Shown here one piece after another: positions 1 to 5,757 of a stretch of DNA of 8,175 nt. The position numbers and the translations under genes are program-made. The notes under the pieces were generated by a model. The model was given only the letters and a program-made list of their open reading frames with translations. It searched no databases and had not been told where the DNA came from. The stretch comes from Promethearchaeota archaeon (GTDB lineage: Archaea; Asgardarchaeota; Lokiarchaeia; Sigynarchaeales; SOKP01), in assembly GCA_013375495.1 (NCBI GenBank), contig JABXKC010000066.1, positions 1-8,175 on the forward strand, written 5' to 3'. Numbering within the stretch: position 1 is the first letter of the stretch; each line of letters starts with the position of its first letter.

Positions 1-159
1 CTTTGTTACTCCTGAAACATCCATTAAGGCAATGTCATCTCTAATTGCCCAATATTCTTTTTCAAACTCATGATACTTACTTACCATTTCCCAATCTCCA
101 TAAGTTTTAAATTCTGCCTTGTTCTTTAAATGAAATTCATACAACGGTCTTTTTACCAT
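1..159 (-). CDS. GcvT-like aminomethyltransferase-family protein, N-terminal 53 residues (partial)
   Basis: This is the beginning of a minus-strand gene that continues beyond the left edge of the window. The 53 visible residues start MVKRPLYEFHLK and include a GDWE segment, an EYWAIRDD segment and an ALMDVSGVTK segment. These match in order the N-terminal pattern of the glycine-cleavage T protein fold (PLY..H, GGW.MP, E...VR...GLFDVS). The family contains folate-dependent aminomethyltransferases, dimethylglycine/sarcosine-type enzymes and DMSP demethylases, so the exact substrate cannot be given from this fragment. The ATG at 159-157 overlaps the stop of the upstream small gene by seven bases (ATGGTAA), and an AGAGGTG Shine-Dalgarno sequence lies about eight bases before it, which argues for translational coupling within one transcript. 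Family placement is fairly secure; substrate is unknown. Confidence 0.7.
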   Translation of the reverse strand, partial: MVKRPLYEFHLKNKAEFKTYGDWEMVSKYHEFEKEYWAIRDDIALMDVSGVTK

Positions 160-503
160 TTGGTTAACACCTCTTTGATATTTTTATTTCTTATGTGCAA
201 ATGTTTCTTCGAATTTAAATAATACTTTAAGTCTATGAGAGTTTTTATTCCTCTCTGATTTAATTTTTTTTCAATAAACTCTCCAATATAACTTACAGTT
301 TTAAGGTTATTTAACAGTTTTTTCTGTGTTTTAAATAAATTAATTTCATTTGGTATATCTTTTTCCTCCCAAAAGAATTCAATAAACTCACCCATATTAT
401 TTTTAATAACACGATGGTTTTGATATAAATCTTCTAAACGCTGACCGCGATATTGTTCTACTAATGGTGTAATTTCGAAGCTTTCGAATTTGTAGTTATC
501 CAT
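153..503 (-). CDS. Small uncharacterised protein with a helix-hairpin-helix-like segment (116 aa)
   Basis: I do not recognise this protein with certainty. It is 116 residues, charged and soluble, with no signal peptide or membrane segment. The central part (about residues 62-92) reads as two short helices joined by a tight turn (LKTVSYIGEFIEKKL, then RGIKTLIDL). This resembles helix-hairpin-helix units that bind DNA or RNA backbone non-specifically, and resembles the segment in front of RNase H-like exonuclease domains in some archaeal and bacterial proteins; no nuclease domain follows here. The start is the ATG at 503-501; no clear Shine-Dalgarno precedes it, so a short or absent leader is possible. 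Its stop codon overlaps the start of the GcvT-like gene, so the two are almost certainly co-transcribed. The gene is real on grounds of length, coupling and codon use; the function is open. Confidence 0.6.
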   Translation of the reverse strand: MDNYKFESFEITPLVEQYRGQRLEDLYQNHRVIKNNMGEFIEFFWEEKDIPNEINLFKTQKKLLNNLKTVSYIGEFIEKKLNQRGIKTLIDLKYYLNSKKHLHIRNKNIKEVLTKW

Positions 504-550
504 TATCTATAATTAATTAAGAAATTTTATTTAATAATGTATTCTCTTAA

Positions 551-565
551 GATTTATAATAAAAC
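551..565 (-). promoter_or_regulatory. Possible archaeal TATA-like promoter of the small-protein/GcvT-like operon
   Basis: Read on the minus strand this is a TTTTATTATAAATC-type element about 50 bases upstream of the ATG at 503. Initiation about 25 bases downstream would give a leader of roughly 25-30 bases. The whole gap is AT-rich, so a TATA-like match has modest weight. Confidence 0.25.
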
Positions 566-609
566 TAAAACATTTCAGTCATTTACTCTATCAATCACAT
601 TAATTTTAT

Positions 610-632
610 AAAAAAAAAGGATTAAAAAAAAA
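610..632 (-). terminator. Oligo-T terminator after the acyl-CoA dehydrogenase gene
   Basis: On the minus strand, two runs of nine T separated by AATCC lie about 50-70 bases beyond the stop of the dehydrogenase gene. No hairpin is needed: closely spaced T-tracts are the usual archaeal termination signal. This separates the dehydrogenase transcript from the small-protein operon downstream. Confidence 0.55.
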
Positions 633-682
633 TCTATTTAGAATATTTCTTTGAAAATTCTTTGGATTTTTAATCATTAACT

Positions 683-1969
683 TTAAGTTTTAAAGAATCT
701 CCTTGATTCTGCATCTCCTAGCACATAATGGCTTCCTCCACCATGTATCATGCAGTAAGCGTCAAGAAGTCCCACTTGATTACAATACTGTTCTGTAAAT
801 GCACGTCCTCCCATAGTCCTAAATAAATCAATTGAACTCTGAAATGCCAATTCAGAAGTTTGAATCTTTAAACCCATTGATTGAGAAGCCATCATTTTAG
901 AACTAGCGGAGTGAGGATGTTTATCAATCTCCCGAGTATAATTTATTAAAGCTGAAAGAAATAAATTGGTCTGGCGAATATTTTTAGCAATCGGAAATCT
1001 AATGATCTGGTATTGATGTAATTTGTGTTTAAATTGTTCACGTTGAAGGGCAAAACTATGAGAAAAAAATAGTTTTTTAATGCAATCACCTATTGCTTCA
1101 GCACTGATAACTAATCTCTCTTCAGTTAATTGATGAAACATAATGTCTAGCCCATCTCCTTCGAGAAGATTCTCTTTAGGAAGTTCAACATCATTAAATA
1201 CCAAACGGCTGACAAAAGCATCATTCATTCCATAAGTTCTGACTCTCGAAGATTCGAAATTTTTCAATTGCTGATGTTCTGTATTTACTATTATACCCCC
1301 TAATCTTCCACTATTTAATCTACCATAAAGAATAATATAATCTGCTAACATTCCATTCGTAATAAAAAGTTTTTTTCCATTCGCGATTACTTTTTCTCCT
1401 TTTTCATCAAGTCTTAACTCTATTCTAACAATATCACTACCAGCATTAAATTCAGTCATAGCAGAAGCAGCCATCAAACCATATTTTACTACGGGGACAA
1501 GATATTTCTCTCTTTGATAATCATTAGCCTTATAATTCACGGGGTTACAATATAGCGTTCCTCCCGATAATCTTCCCATCTCAATACTCCAGTTCCCATT
1601 TATATATCTATCACTATTTCGAGACCAAAAACCTCCACATAAAGCTAATGCTATAAGAGCGTTTCTTGTAACATTTCCAACTTCTTGATCTTCAAAATCT
1701 ATTACTGTGCTATAGTAGCCCTTTTCTGCTAATTTTTTCATAAAATTAGCCACAATTCCTTTTTTCTTTTCTTGAATTGGTTCCTCTGCTGAATAATTTA
1801 ACTCTTCTAAAGTTTTCAAATCTTTTTCAAGATTTTCTTCCATGTAATCATAAAACTCAGTTAAAAATGCCTTTTCATTTGTGTTAAATATTGGGTTATT
1901 TATTAAATCTAATTCGGGTATATTTCTGCTAATTTCTATTTTAGGAAATTCTGGGAGTCTTGTATCCAT
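683..1969 (-). CDS. Acyl-CoA dehydrogenase family flavoprotein (428 aa)
   Basis: A FAD-dependent acyl-CoA dehydrogenase, expected to oxidise an acyl-CoA to the 2-enoyl-CoA in the cytoplasm and pass electrons to an electron-transfer flavoprotein. Numbering from the ATG at 1969: family signature 1 is AMTEFNAGSD (170-179); FITNG follows at 202-206; GMNDAFVSRLVFNDVELPKE (about 247-266) matches the G...F.DV.VP segment; TEERLVISAEAIG is at 282-294; REQF (310-313) and the HQYQIIRF helix (318-325) match the R.QFG...Q..+F motif; the MGG loop (386-388) lies near the end. The usual catalytic Glu of the C-terminal YEGT motif is absent (the text there is IHGGGSH), whereas Glu284 in the ER pair sits where long-chain and isovaleryl-CoA dehydrogenases carry their base. 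The frame also allows a TTG start at 1990 (seven more residues); I prefer the ATG. No Shine-Dalgarno is visible. The gene is divergent from the thiolase-like operon, suggesting linked function. Substrate is unassigned. Confidence 0.88.
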   Translation of the reverse strand: MDTRLPEFPKIEISRNIPELDLINNPIFNTNEKAFLTEFYDYMEENLEKDLKTLEELNYSAEEPIQEKKKGIVANFMKKLAEKGYYSTVIDFEDQEVGNVTRNALIALALCGGFWSRNSDRYINGNWSIEMGRLSGGTLYCNPVNYKANDYQREKYLVPVVKYGLMAASAMTEFNAGSDIVRIELRLDEKGEKVIANGKKLFITNGMLADYIILYGRLNSGRLGGIIVNTEHQQLKNFESSRVRTYGMNDAFVSRLVFNDVELPKENLLEGDGLDIMFHQLTEERLVISAEAIGDCIKKLFFSHSFALQREQFKHKLHQYQIIRFPIAKNIRQTNLFLSALINYTREIDKHPHSASSKMMASQSMGLKIQTSELAFQSSIDLFRTMGGRAFTEQYCNQVGLLDAYCMIHGGGSHYVLGDAESRRFFKT

Positions 1970-2117
1970 AATGAGTAAGTCAATTTTCAAATAATTTTAA
2001 ATTTTCTTCTATATCAAATAGGATTTTTTTCCCATATTTGTTAATAAGTTCAATTAGAAATCTTTTAATCAAAATAAAACATAACAATAAAATATCAATT
2101 GAATTTGAAAATCAAAT

Positions 2118-2129
2118 ACTATAATTAAA
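2118..2129 (+). promoter_or_regulatory. Possible TATA-like box for the thiolase-like/DUF35 operon
   Basis: ACTATAATTAAA lies about 35-40 bases before the ATG at 2161, which would place initiation some 10-15 bases before the start codon. No Shine-Dalgarno is seen there, so a near-leaderless message for the first gene is consistent. The AT-rich context makes this tentative. Confidence 0.3.
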
Positions 2130-2160
2130 AAGACGTGAAACTCTAAAAAGTGAAATTGAT

Positions 2161-3582
2161 ATGATTAAATTTAGTGATAAACAATTAAAAATACCGAAAT
2201 TAATGCGACCAGTTTATTTAGCTACAGTTGGTATGTCAAAATTTGGCAGAGCTTTTCCAGAAACGCGAACTGAAGAATTGTGCATTGATGCATTAACAGC
2301 AGCAGCAGATTTTGTAAAAATGACTCCCAGTGAATTGAAACAATATATTCACACTTGCTATTATGGTCATTTTGCTGATCATTTTGGAGATCAATTACTT
2401 GGTGAAGCAGTAATTCATGATAGACTTGGATTAGATCCTTTAGGTAATATTGGTGTAAAGACAGGAGGTGCTACAGGTGGTTCTGCTATGTGGGAAGCTG
2501 TTAAAGCTGTAGCTTCAGGTTATAGTGATTGTGCTCTCGCGTTAGGATGGGAGAGAATGGATGAAGTTCCCACTGATGAAGGGAACCATCTTATTTCCTG
2601 TGCAGCTGATAAAGATTGGGAAACACCGTTAGGTCATATATATACAGGATATTATGCAGTTATGGCTCAAAGATATTGGAAAATTTTTGGTAAGGAGGAA
2701 GATTCATTTAGAAATACCATGGCAGAAATTGCTGTAAAAAATCGAGGTTATGCCAGAATGAATCCTCATGCTCATGGTCCTTTAAAAATAACTGTAGAAG
2801 ATGTTATTAATTCTCCAATTGTCGCTTATCCCCTTCGTGTTTTAGATTGTTGCTTAATGAGTGTAGGATCGGCTTGTGGAATTGTTTGTGATGAAAAAAC
2901 AGCATATGAGATAACAGATAACCCACTTAGGATTTATATTGCGGCAGGAAGTCACACATTACGAGTAGCCGATCGAAGAGATATGAAAATACCTCTTTTA
3001 CCAAATGAAAAACCTAGTTTATATGATGATTTAGGAAAACGATTTCCTGGAGGAGATAGATATCCTGGGTTTACTAGTTTCTTAGCTGCTAGGATGTCCG
3101 CATATTATGCATATCATATGTCAGGAGTAAATGATCCTTCCGAAGATTTAGATTTAGTGGAACTACACGATGCTTTCACAATTAGTGATATACAGACCTA
3201 TGAAGATATAGGGATTCGACCGTATGGTGAAGGAAGAGACTATATAGAATCAGGTGACGGATATGTTATAAATCCAATTACTAAAAAACCAGGTAAATTA
3301 CCAAGTAATCCATGTGGTGGATTAATAGGTTGCATGCATGCAGTAGGTGCAACAGGTCTTATGCAAATTGCCGAAATTGGGTATCATATATGGAACCGAT
3401 GGGATGAGATCCACGAACCAGAAGAAAAGTGGCAAAAATTTGATAGAGAAAAACCAAAAGATTGGAAAAGTTTGCAAGTTAAGGGAGCGAAAAGAGGATT
3501 AGCTATTTCCCATGCAGGTGTTGGTTCTCATGTAACATGTACTATTTTAATGAATCCAAATAATCTATTAAAGGAGGATTAG
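2161..3582 (+). CDS. Thiolase-superfamily (SCP2-thiolase-like) protein lacking the nucleophilic Cys, probable aldolase-type partner of DUF35 (473 aa)
   Basis: A thiolase-fold protein of the SCP2/lipid-transfer type. Visible in order: an N-terminal strand with VGMSKFGR (23-30); the nucleophile loop, reading VKTGGATGGSA (99-109); a conserved NP.A....T..D..NSP..AYPLR.LD block (201-229); the ELHDAFT motif (334-340, His336); CGGLIG and MHAVGATG (385-399, His393) corresponding to the GG...GHP.GATG loop; and a C-terminal SHAGVGSH loop (450-457). Family members normally read VENACASGGSA at 99-109; here Gly103 occupies the cysteine position, so ordinary thiolysis through an acyl-enzyme is not expected. 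As I recall it, the actinobacterial steroid side-chain retro-aldolase Ltp2 also has Gly there and works with a DUF35 protein. The next gene is such a DUF35 protein, four bases away. I infer a C-C bond-cleaving or -forming aldolase, or a non-catalytic or acyl-binding subunit. Start: ATG at 2161; the next Met in frame is residue 15. Confidence 0.85.
   Translation: MIKFSDKQLKIPKLMRPVYLATVGMSKFGRAFPETRTEELCIDALTAAADFVKMTPSELKQYIHTCYYGHFADHFGDQLLGEAVIHDRLGLDPLGNIGVKTGGATGGSAMWEAVKAVASGYSDCALALGWERMDEVPTDEGNHLISCAADKDWETPLGHIYTGYYAVMAQRYWKIFGKEEDSFRNTMAEIAVKNRGYARMNPHAHGPLKITVEDVINSPIVAYPLRVLDCCLMSVGSACGIVCDEKTAYEITDNPLRIYIAAGSHTLRVADRRDMKIPLLPNEKPSLYDDLGKRFPGGDRYPGFTSFLAARMSAYYAYHMSGVNDPSEDLDLVELHDAFTISDIQTYEDIGIRPYGEGRDYIESGDGYVINPITKKPGKLPSNPCGGLIGCMHAVGATGLMQIAEIGYHIWNRWDEIHEPEEKWQKFDREKPKDWKSLQVKGAKRGLAISHAGVGSHVTCTILMNPNNLLKED
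3571..3577 (+). promoter_or_regulatory. Strong Shine-Dalgarno for the DUF35 gene
   Basis: AAGGAGG ends nine bases before the ATG at 3587 and lies inside the last codons of the thiolase-like gene. It fixes the start of the DUF35 gene and shows that the two proteins are made from one message, in contrast to the absence of such a site before the first gene. Confidence 0.8.
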
Positions 3583-3586
3583 AAAA

Positions 3587-4189
3587 ATGCCAAAAACAGA
3601 AGAAGAAAAAGGTTTTGTAGATATTGTTAAAAAAAGATATAAACCTAAAGGGATTTTTCATATAATCGAGGCAAATCAACCTATTTTTAATAAGGATACA
3701 GGAAAATTAGCAGGTGTTACAAACCCTAGAGATATGACGTATATACATTCATATGGCGGAGAAGCAATATTTTTTGAATCTCTCGGTAAAGGAAGACTTA
3801 TGGCCTCTAGATGTGATAACGAAAAATGTGAAACAAAAGGTTCAATTTATGAACCATTTAGGATTTTTTGTCCAGATTGCCTAAGAAAAAATACCGTTAT
3901 AGATATTACTGAAAAAGCTCAAAAAACAGCAAAAATACACTCATTTATTATTACTCATCGTTCTGGAGCTTATAATACACTTCCAAAACCAATCAAATTC
4001 ATAAACATTGAATTTGATGAAGATGTAGTTACTATTCTTATGAGCGTGTTAGTTGTCGGAGAACCAGAAATTGGAAAAAGAGTTGTGCCAATCTTTCGAA
4101 CTAAGAATCCAACCTATACAATTATGGATTTAATGTTTGTTGTTGAAGGTACAAAAGAGTCAGAGTTACCTGAAGGTTTTACATTCTAA
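3587..4189 (+). CDS. DUF35 zinc-ribbon/OB-fold protein, partner of the thiolase-like protein (200 aa)
   Basis: DUF35 proteins bind thiolase-fold enzymes: in archaea they bridge acetoacetyl-CoA thiolase and HMG-CoA synthase, and in actinobacterial steroid breakdown they complete the Ltp2 aldolase. This copy has an N-terminal helical region (about 1-65); a zinc ribbon with Cys76, Cys81, Cys95 and Cys98; and an OB-fold (about 112-172) with the typical alternating strands ending in GKRVVPIF. The C-terminal part (173-200) is a short extension. The first Cys pair is spaced C-x4-C instead of the common C-x2-C, so the first zinc knuckle is expanded; the second (CPDC) is normal. The N-terminal extension makes it longer than the minimal domain. 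It follows the thiolase-like gene by four bases with a strong ribosome binding site, so the two very likely form a complex. It has no enzymatic motif of its own; a role in binding or channelling the CoA ester is inferred. Confidence 0.85.
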   Translation: MPKTEEEKGFVDIVKKRYKPKGIFHIIEANQPIFNKDTGKLAGVTNPRDMTYIHSYGGEAIFFESLGKGRLMASRCDNEKCETKGSIYEPFRIFCPDCLRKNTVIDITEKAQKTAKIHSFIITHRSGAYNTLPKPIKFINIEFDEDVVTILMSVLVVGEPEIGKRVVPIFRTKNPTYTIMDLMFVVEGTKESELPEGFTF

Positions 4190-4190
4190 T

Positions 4191-4215
4191 TTTATTTTTT
4201 ACTACTCTTTTTTTT
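4191..4215 (+). terminator. Oligo-T terminator after the DUF35 gene
   Basis: Runs of six T (4195-4200) and eight T (4208-4215) follow the stop codon at 4187-4189 almost at once. This is a typical archaeal T-tract terminator without a hairpin. Confidence 0.55.
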
Positions 4216-4338
4216 ATTTAAACAAGCATTTTCATTTCACTTTAAACATTTTTTGGAAATTCTATTAAAACTAAATAGAACATTCGTGTTAAAAAACTAG
4301 CAAATCCTAAAGATTTATTCTTTATTATTATTGAAAAA

Positions 4339-4368
4339 ATTAATAATTCAATATGAGGAATTATTAAT
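4339..4368. repeat. Perfect 11-bp inverted repeat with an 8-base loop
   Basis: ATTAATAATTC at 4339-4349 is the exact reverse complement of GAATTATTAAT at 4358-4368; the loop is AATATGAG. The stem is A/T-rich and not followed directly by a T-run on the plus strand. It could be a hairpin at the 3' end of one of the convergent transcripts or a protein-binding dyad. Its exactness over 11 bp makes it more than trivial in this AT-rich gap, but chance is not excluded. Confidence 0.5.
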
Positions 4369-4403
4369 GCAAATAATTTCGTTAAAGATTTCATGAGTAC
4401 AAA

Positions 4404-4420
4404 AACTATAGTTATATAAC
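4404..4420. repeat. Two overlapping 10-bp palindromes including a TATA-like core
   Basis: AACTATAGTT (4404-4413) and GTTATATAAC (4411-4420) are both perfect palindromes sharing GTT. The second contains TATATAA and could serve as a TATA box in either direction. Neither is close to the start of a recognised gene. Confidence 0.4.
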
Positions 4421-4438
4421 GTCCAAATTATAAACATG

Positions 4439-4497
4439 AAGCTTCTATAAAATAGAAAAATAAGCTTTAAAAATATTTTATTTTATCTCCTTTTTTT
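4439..4497 (+). ncRNA. Speculative small RNA: hairpin plus T-tract downstream of a TATA-like palindrome
   Basis: About 25 bases after the TATATAA core at 4412-4418 lies a hairpin: TTCTAT (4443-4448) pairs with ATAGAA (4452-4457), and outer AAGC (4439-4442) can pair with GCTT (4464-4467) across an asymmetric bulge. An ATCTCC then T7 run (ending at 4497) follows. The order promoter-like box, hairpin, T-tract is what a short transcript would show, but each element is weak. Confidence 0.15.
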
Positions 4498-4581
4498 AAA
4501 AATCTATTTATTGAAATGATGTGTTCTTTTACAAAAATTTTTTTGGTGGAAAGTAAGTTATAATACGATACTAAAATAAGT

Positions 4582-4594
4582 AAAAAGTAAAAAA
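4582..4594 (-). terminator. Probable T-tract terminator after the BKACE gene
   Basis: On the minus strand, runs of six and five T occur about 40-50 bases past the stop of the BKACE gene. They are short for a terminator, so this is tentative. Confidence 0.35.
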
Positions 4595-4630
4595 TTTTAT
4601 TTATAGTTGCTTTTCGGTTTAGATGCCTAC

Positions 4631-5530
4631 TTATAACATTACATGTTCTTGTTTTAGGTGAAATATTTTTCTTGCCTCTTCACCTTGAGCAATTTCTCGT
4701 CCCGCAATCTCAGCAACCTTTTTGGCCCATGCTACTTGCTCATAACTACCTTTAGCTAATTCTCCTGTAATAATACGAGTATTATCTTCTAATCCAACAC
4801 GAATATGCCCTCCCAAAGCTGCAGCACATAATCCACCTTGAAATTGTTGTTTAGAAACACCACATACACTCCAGGTAGCTTCTGAAGGTATTAGATCTAG
4901 CAGCAAAGCGAGATTCTTTGGGGAGAATGGAATTCCTCCGAGTACGCCCCATACAAATTGGAAATGTAATGGTTGTGTGAATGTACCTTCTTGTCTATTT
5001 AGAAAAAGCATATTATACAAGCCTCCTAAGTCGTAAATTTCCATTTCTGGTTTAGTTCCCGCTTTTTTCATCTCTTTCGCAAATTTCGAAATCGTTCTAA
5101 ATGTATTTGCAAAAATATTATCTGCACCCATACCAACTTTTCCTGTTCGGTAATCACCGACTGCAAAATTCATGGAAGCTGTATTTAAAGATGCTAAGGG
5201 GGGTTTAAATGTTTGAACTGGAGCTATTCTTTGTTTATCAGTTGCAACTGTACTAATAGCAGAACTCAAATTGATTATTACATCTGGGGCTTTTGATTTA
5301 ATGTTTTCTAGCACTGCTTTTATTAACTCTAAATCATGGGTTGGATTGCCTTTTTCTGGATCTCGAGCATGAATGTGGACAATCGCAGCACCAGCATCAT
5401 AACATTTTTTAGCTTCATCTCCAAATTCTTCAGCTGTATAAGGAACATTTGGGTTATTTGCCTTAGTGGTGACTGCTCCCGCCAACGCAGCACTAATTAC
5501 TAACTTTTTCGATAAATCTTCTTCCGACAT
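4631..5530 (-). CDS. BKACE-family beta-keto acid cleavage enzyme (Kce-like, 299 aa)
   Basis: A TIM-barrel metalloenzyme of the family that includes 3-keto-5-aminohexanoate cleavage enzyme (lysine fermentation). The general reaction is a beta-keto acid plus acetyl-CoA giving acetoacetate plus the CoA ester of the shortened acid. Numbering from the ATG at 5530: the zinc-binding HIHARD motif (52-57, His52 and His54), LNTASMNF (115-122), PEMEIYDLGGLYN (161-173), FVWGVLGGIP (192-201) and GGHIRVGLEDN (240-250), whose Glu248 corresponds to the third zinc ligand of Kce. Length and motif order are complete, so it should be active. The family has many substrate classes and I cannot tell which applies. 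A GTG start at 5539 (three residues longer) is also possible; ATG is preferred. No kamD/kamE or kdd lysine-fermentation genes are seen beside it; instead it is divergent from an acyl-CoA ligase, pointing to a keto acid made or used in CoA-ester degradation. Confidence 0.88.
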   Translation of the reverse strand: MSEEDLSKKLVISAALAGAVTTKANNPNVPYTAEEFGDEAKKCYDAGAAIVHIHARDPEKGNPTHDLELIKAVLENIKSKAPDVIINLSSAISTVATDKQRIAPVQTFKPPLASLNTASMNFAVGDYRTGKVGMGADNIFANTFRTISKFAKEMKKAGTKPEMEIYDLGGLYNMLFLNRQEGTFTQPLHFQFVWGVLGGIPFSPKNLALLLDLIPSEATWSVCGVSKQQFQGGLCAAALGGHIRVGLEDNTRIITGELAKGSYEQVAWAKKVAEIAGREIAQGEEARKIFHLKQEHVML

Positions 5531-5596
5531 TTTTATCACATTTTAAAATTTCTTTTATGAGTTTTAAATTTAGATTACTATGGAAAATAGATTTTT

Positions 5597-5625
5597 TTCA
5601 TATTAATATGTTTCATATTCATATT
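5597..5625. promoter_or_regulatory. Palindrome CATATTAATATG and TTCATATT repeats between divergent genes (possible operator)
   Basis: CATATTAATATG (5599-5610) is a perfect 12-bp palindrome. The octamer TTCATATT occurs three times within 29 bases (5597, 5612 and 5618). The cluster lies between the divergent BKACE and ligase genes, about 70 bases before the BKACE start and 60 before the ligase TATA box. A site for a dimeric regulator controlling one or both genes is plausible; the AT-rich setting weakens it. Confidence 0.35.
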
Positions 5626-5683
5626 AAAATTTATTCAGAAGCGTTAAATAAATCTAAAATGAAATTCGATAAATATTGTAAAA

Positions 5684-5693
5684 TTTATATAAT
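5684..5693 (+). promoter_or_regulatory. Archaeal-type TATA box for the acyl-CoA ligase gene
   Basis: TTTATATAAT at this position is close to the archaeal TATA consensus, and it lies about 65-70 bases upstream of the ligase start. Initiation about 25 bases downstream (near 5715) would leave a leader of some 40 bases that carries a GAGG ribosome binding site. Confidence 0.5.
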
Positions 5694-5710
5694 AGAAAAT
5701 ATATTTTTGC

Positions 5711-5743
5711 TTGTTTAAATTTATATTACCAAATTTTAAACAA
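5711..5743. promoter_or_regulatory. 9-bp inverted repeat in the ligase leader (operator or mRNA hairpin)
   Basis: TTGTTTAAA (5711-5719) is the exact reverse complement of TTTAAACAA (5735-5743), separated by 15 bases. It spans the expected transcription start and ends three bases before the GAGG site. A repressor bound here would block initiation, and as RNA it could form a stem next to the ribosome binding site. Confidence 0.4.
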
Positions 5744-5745
5744 AC

Positions 5746-5749
5746 GAGG
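5746..5749 (+). promoter_or_regulatory. Shine-Dalgarno GAGG of the acyl-CoA ligase gene
   Basis: GAGG lies eight bases before the ATG at 5758 and settles this start codon. Confidence 0.65.
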
Positions 5750-5757
5750 AAATAAAT

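Larger units (their letters stand above)
4190..4630. other. Gene-free 441-base gap between convergent genes, with several dyad elements
   Basis: I see no credible protein gene here: the longest ATG-started frames I noticed are about 9 and 15 codons. The left end holds the DUF35 terminator and the right end the T-tracts (minus strand) of the BKACE gene. In between are an 11-bp inverted repeat (4339-4368), two overlapping 10-bp palindromes (4404-4420), and a short hairpin followed by a T-tract (4439-4497). The gap is longer than two convergent terminators need. A small non-coding RNA or a decayed gene are both possible. Confidence 0.5.

Noticed and set aside
1967..1990. TTG start at 1990 for the dehydrogenase gene
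   Set aside because: The ATG at 1969 is in frame seven codons later, and no Shine-Dalgarno favours the TTG; the extra residues match nothing in the family.
1987..2111. Short open frame on the minus strand just upstream of the dehydrogenase gene, ending in a charged KYGKKILFDIEENLKLFEN-like tail
   Set aside because: The tail looks protein-like, but there is no ATG, the frame is only about 40 codons, and it is unsupported by a ribosome binding site. It could be a remnant or leader peptide, but the evidence is too thin to annotate.
2161..4189. Assignment of the thiolase-like/DUF35 pair as the acetoacetyl-CoA thiolase complex of the mevalonate pathway
   Set aside because: The nucleophilic cysteine required for that reaction is absent and no HMG-CoA synthase gene is adjacent.
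628..4510. 13-base identical string AAAAATCTATTTA in two intergenic gaps (628-640 and 4498-4510)
   Set aside because: It is low in complexity in an AT-rich genome and lies in unrelated positions relative to the genes; a chance match is the simplest explanation.
5528..5539. GTG start at 5539 for the BKACE gene
   Set aside because: The ATG three codons later is the more usual start and leaves the conserved N-terminal strand intact. The difference is only three residues.
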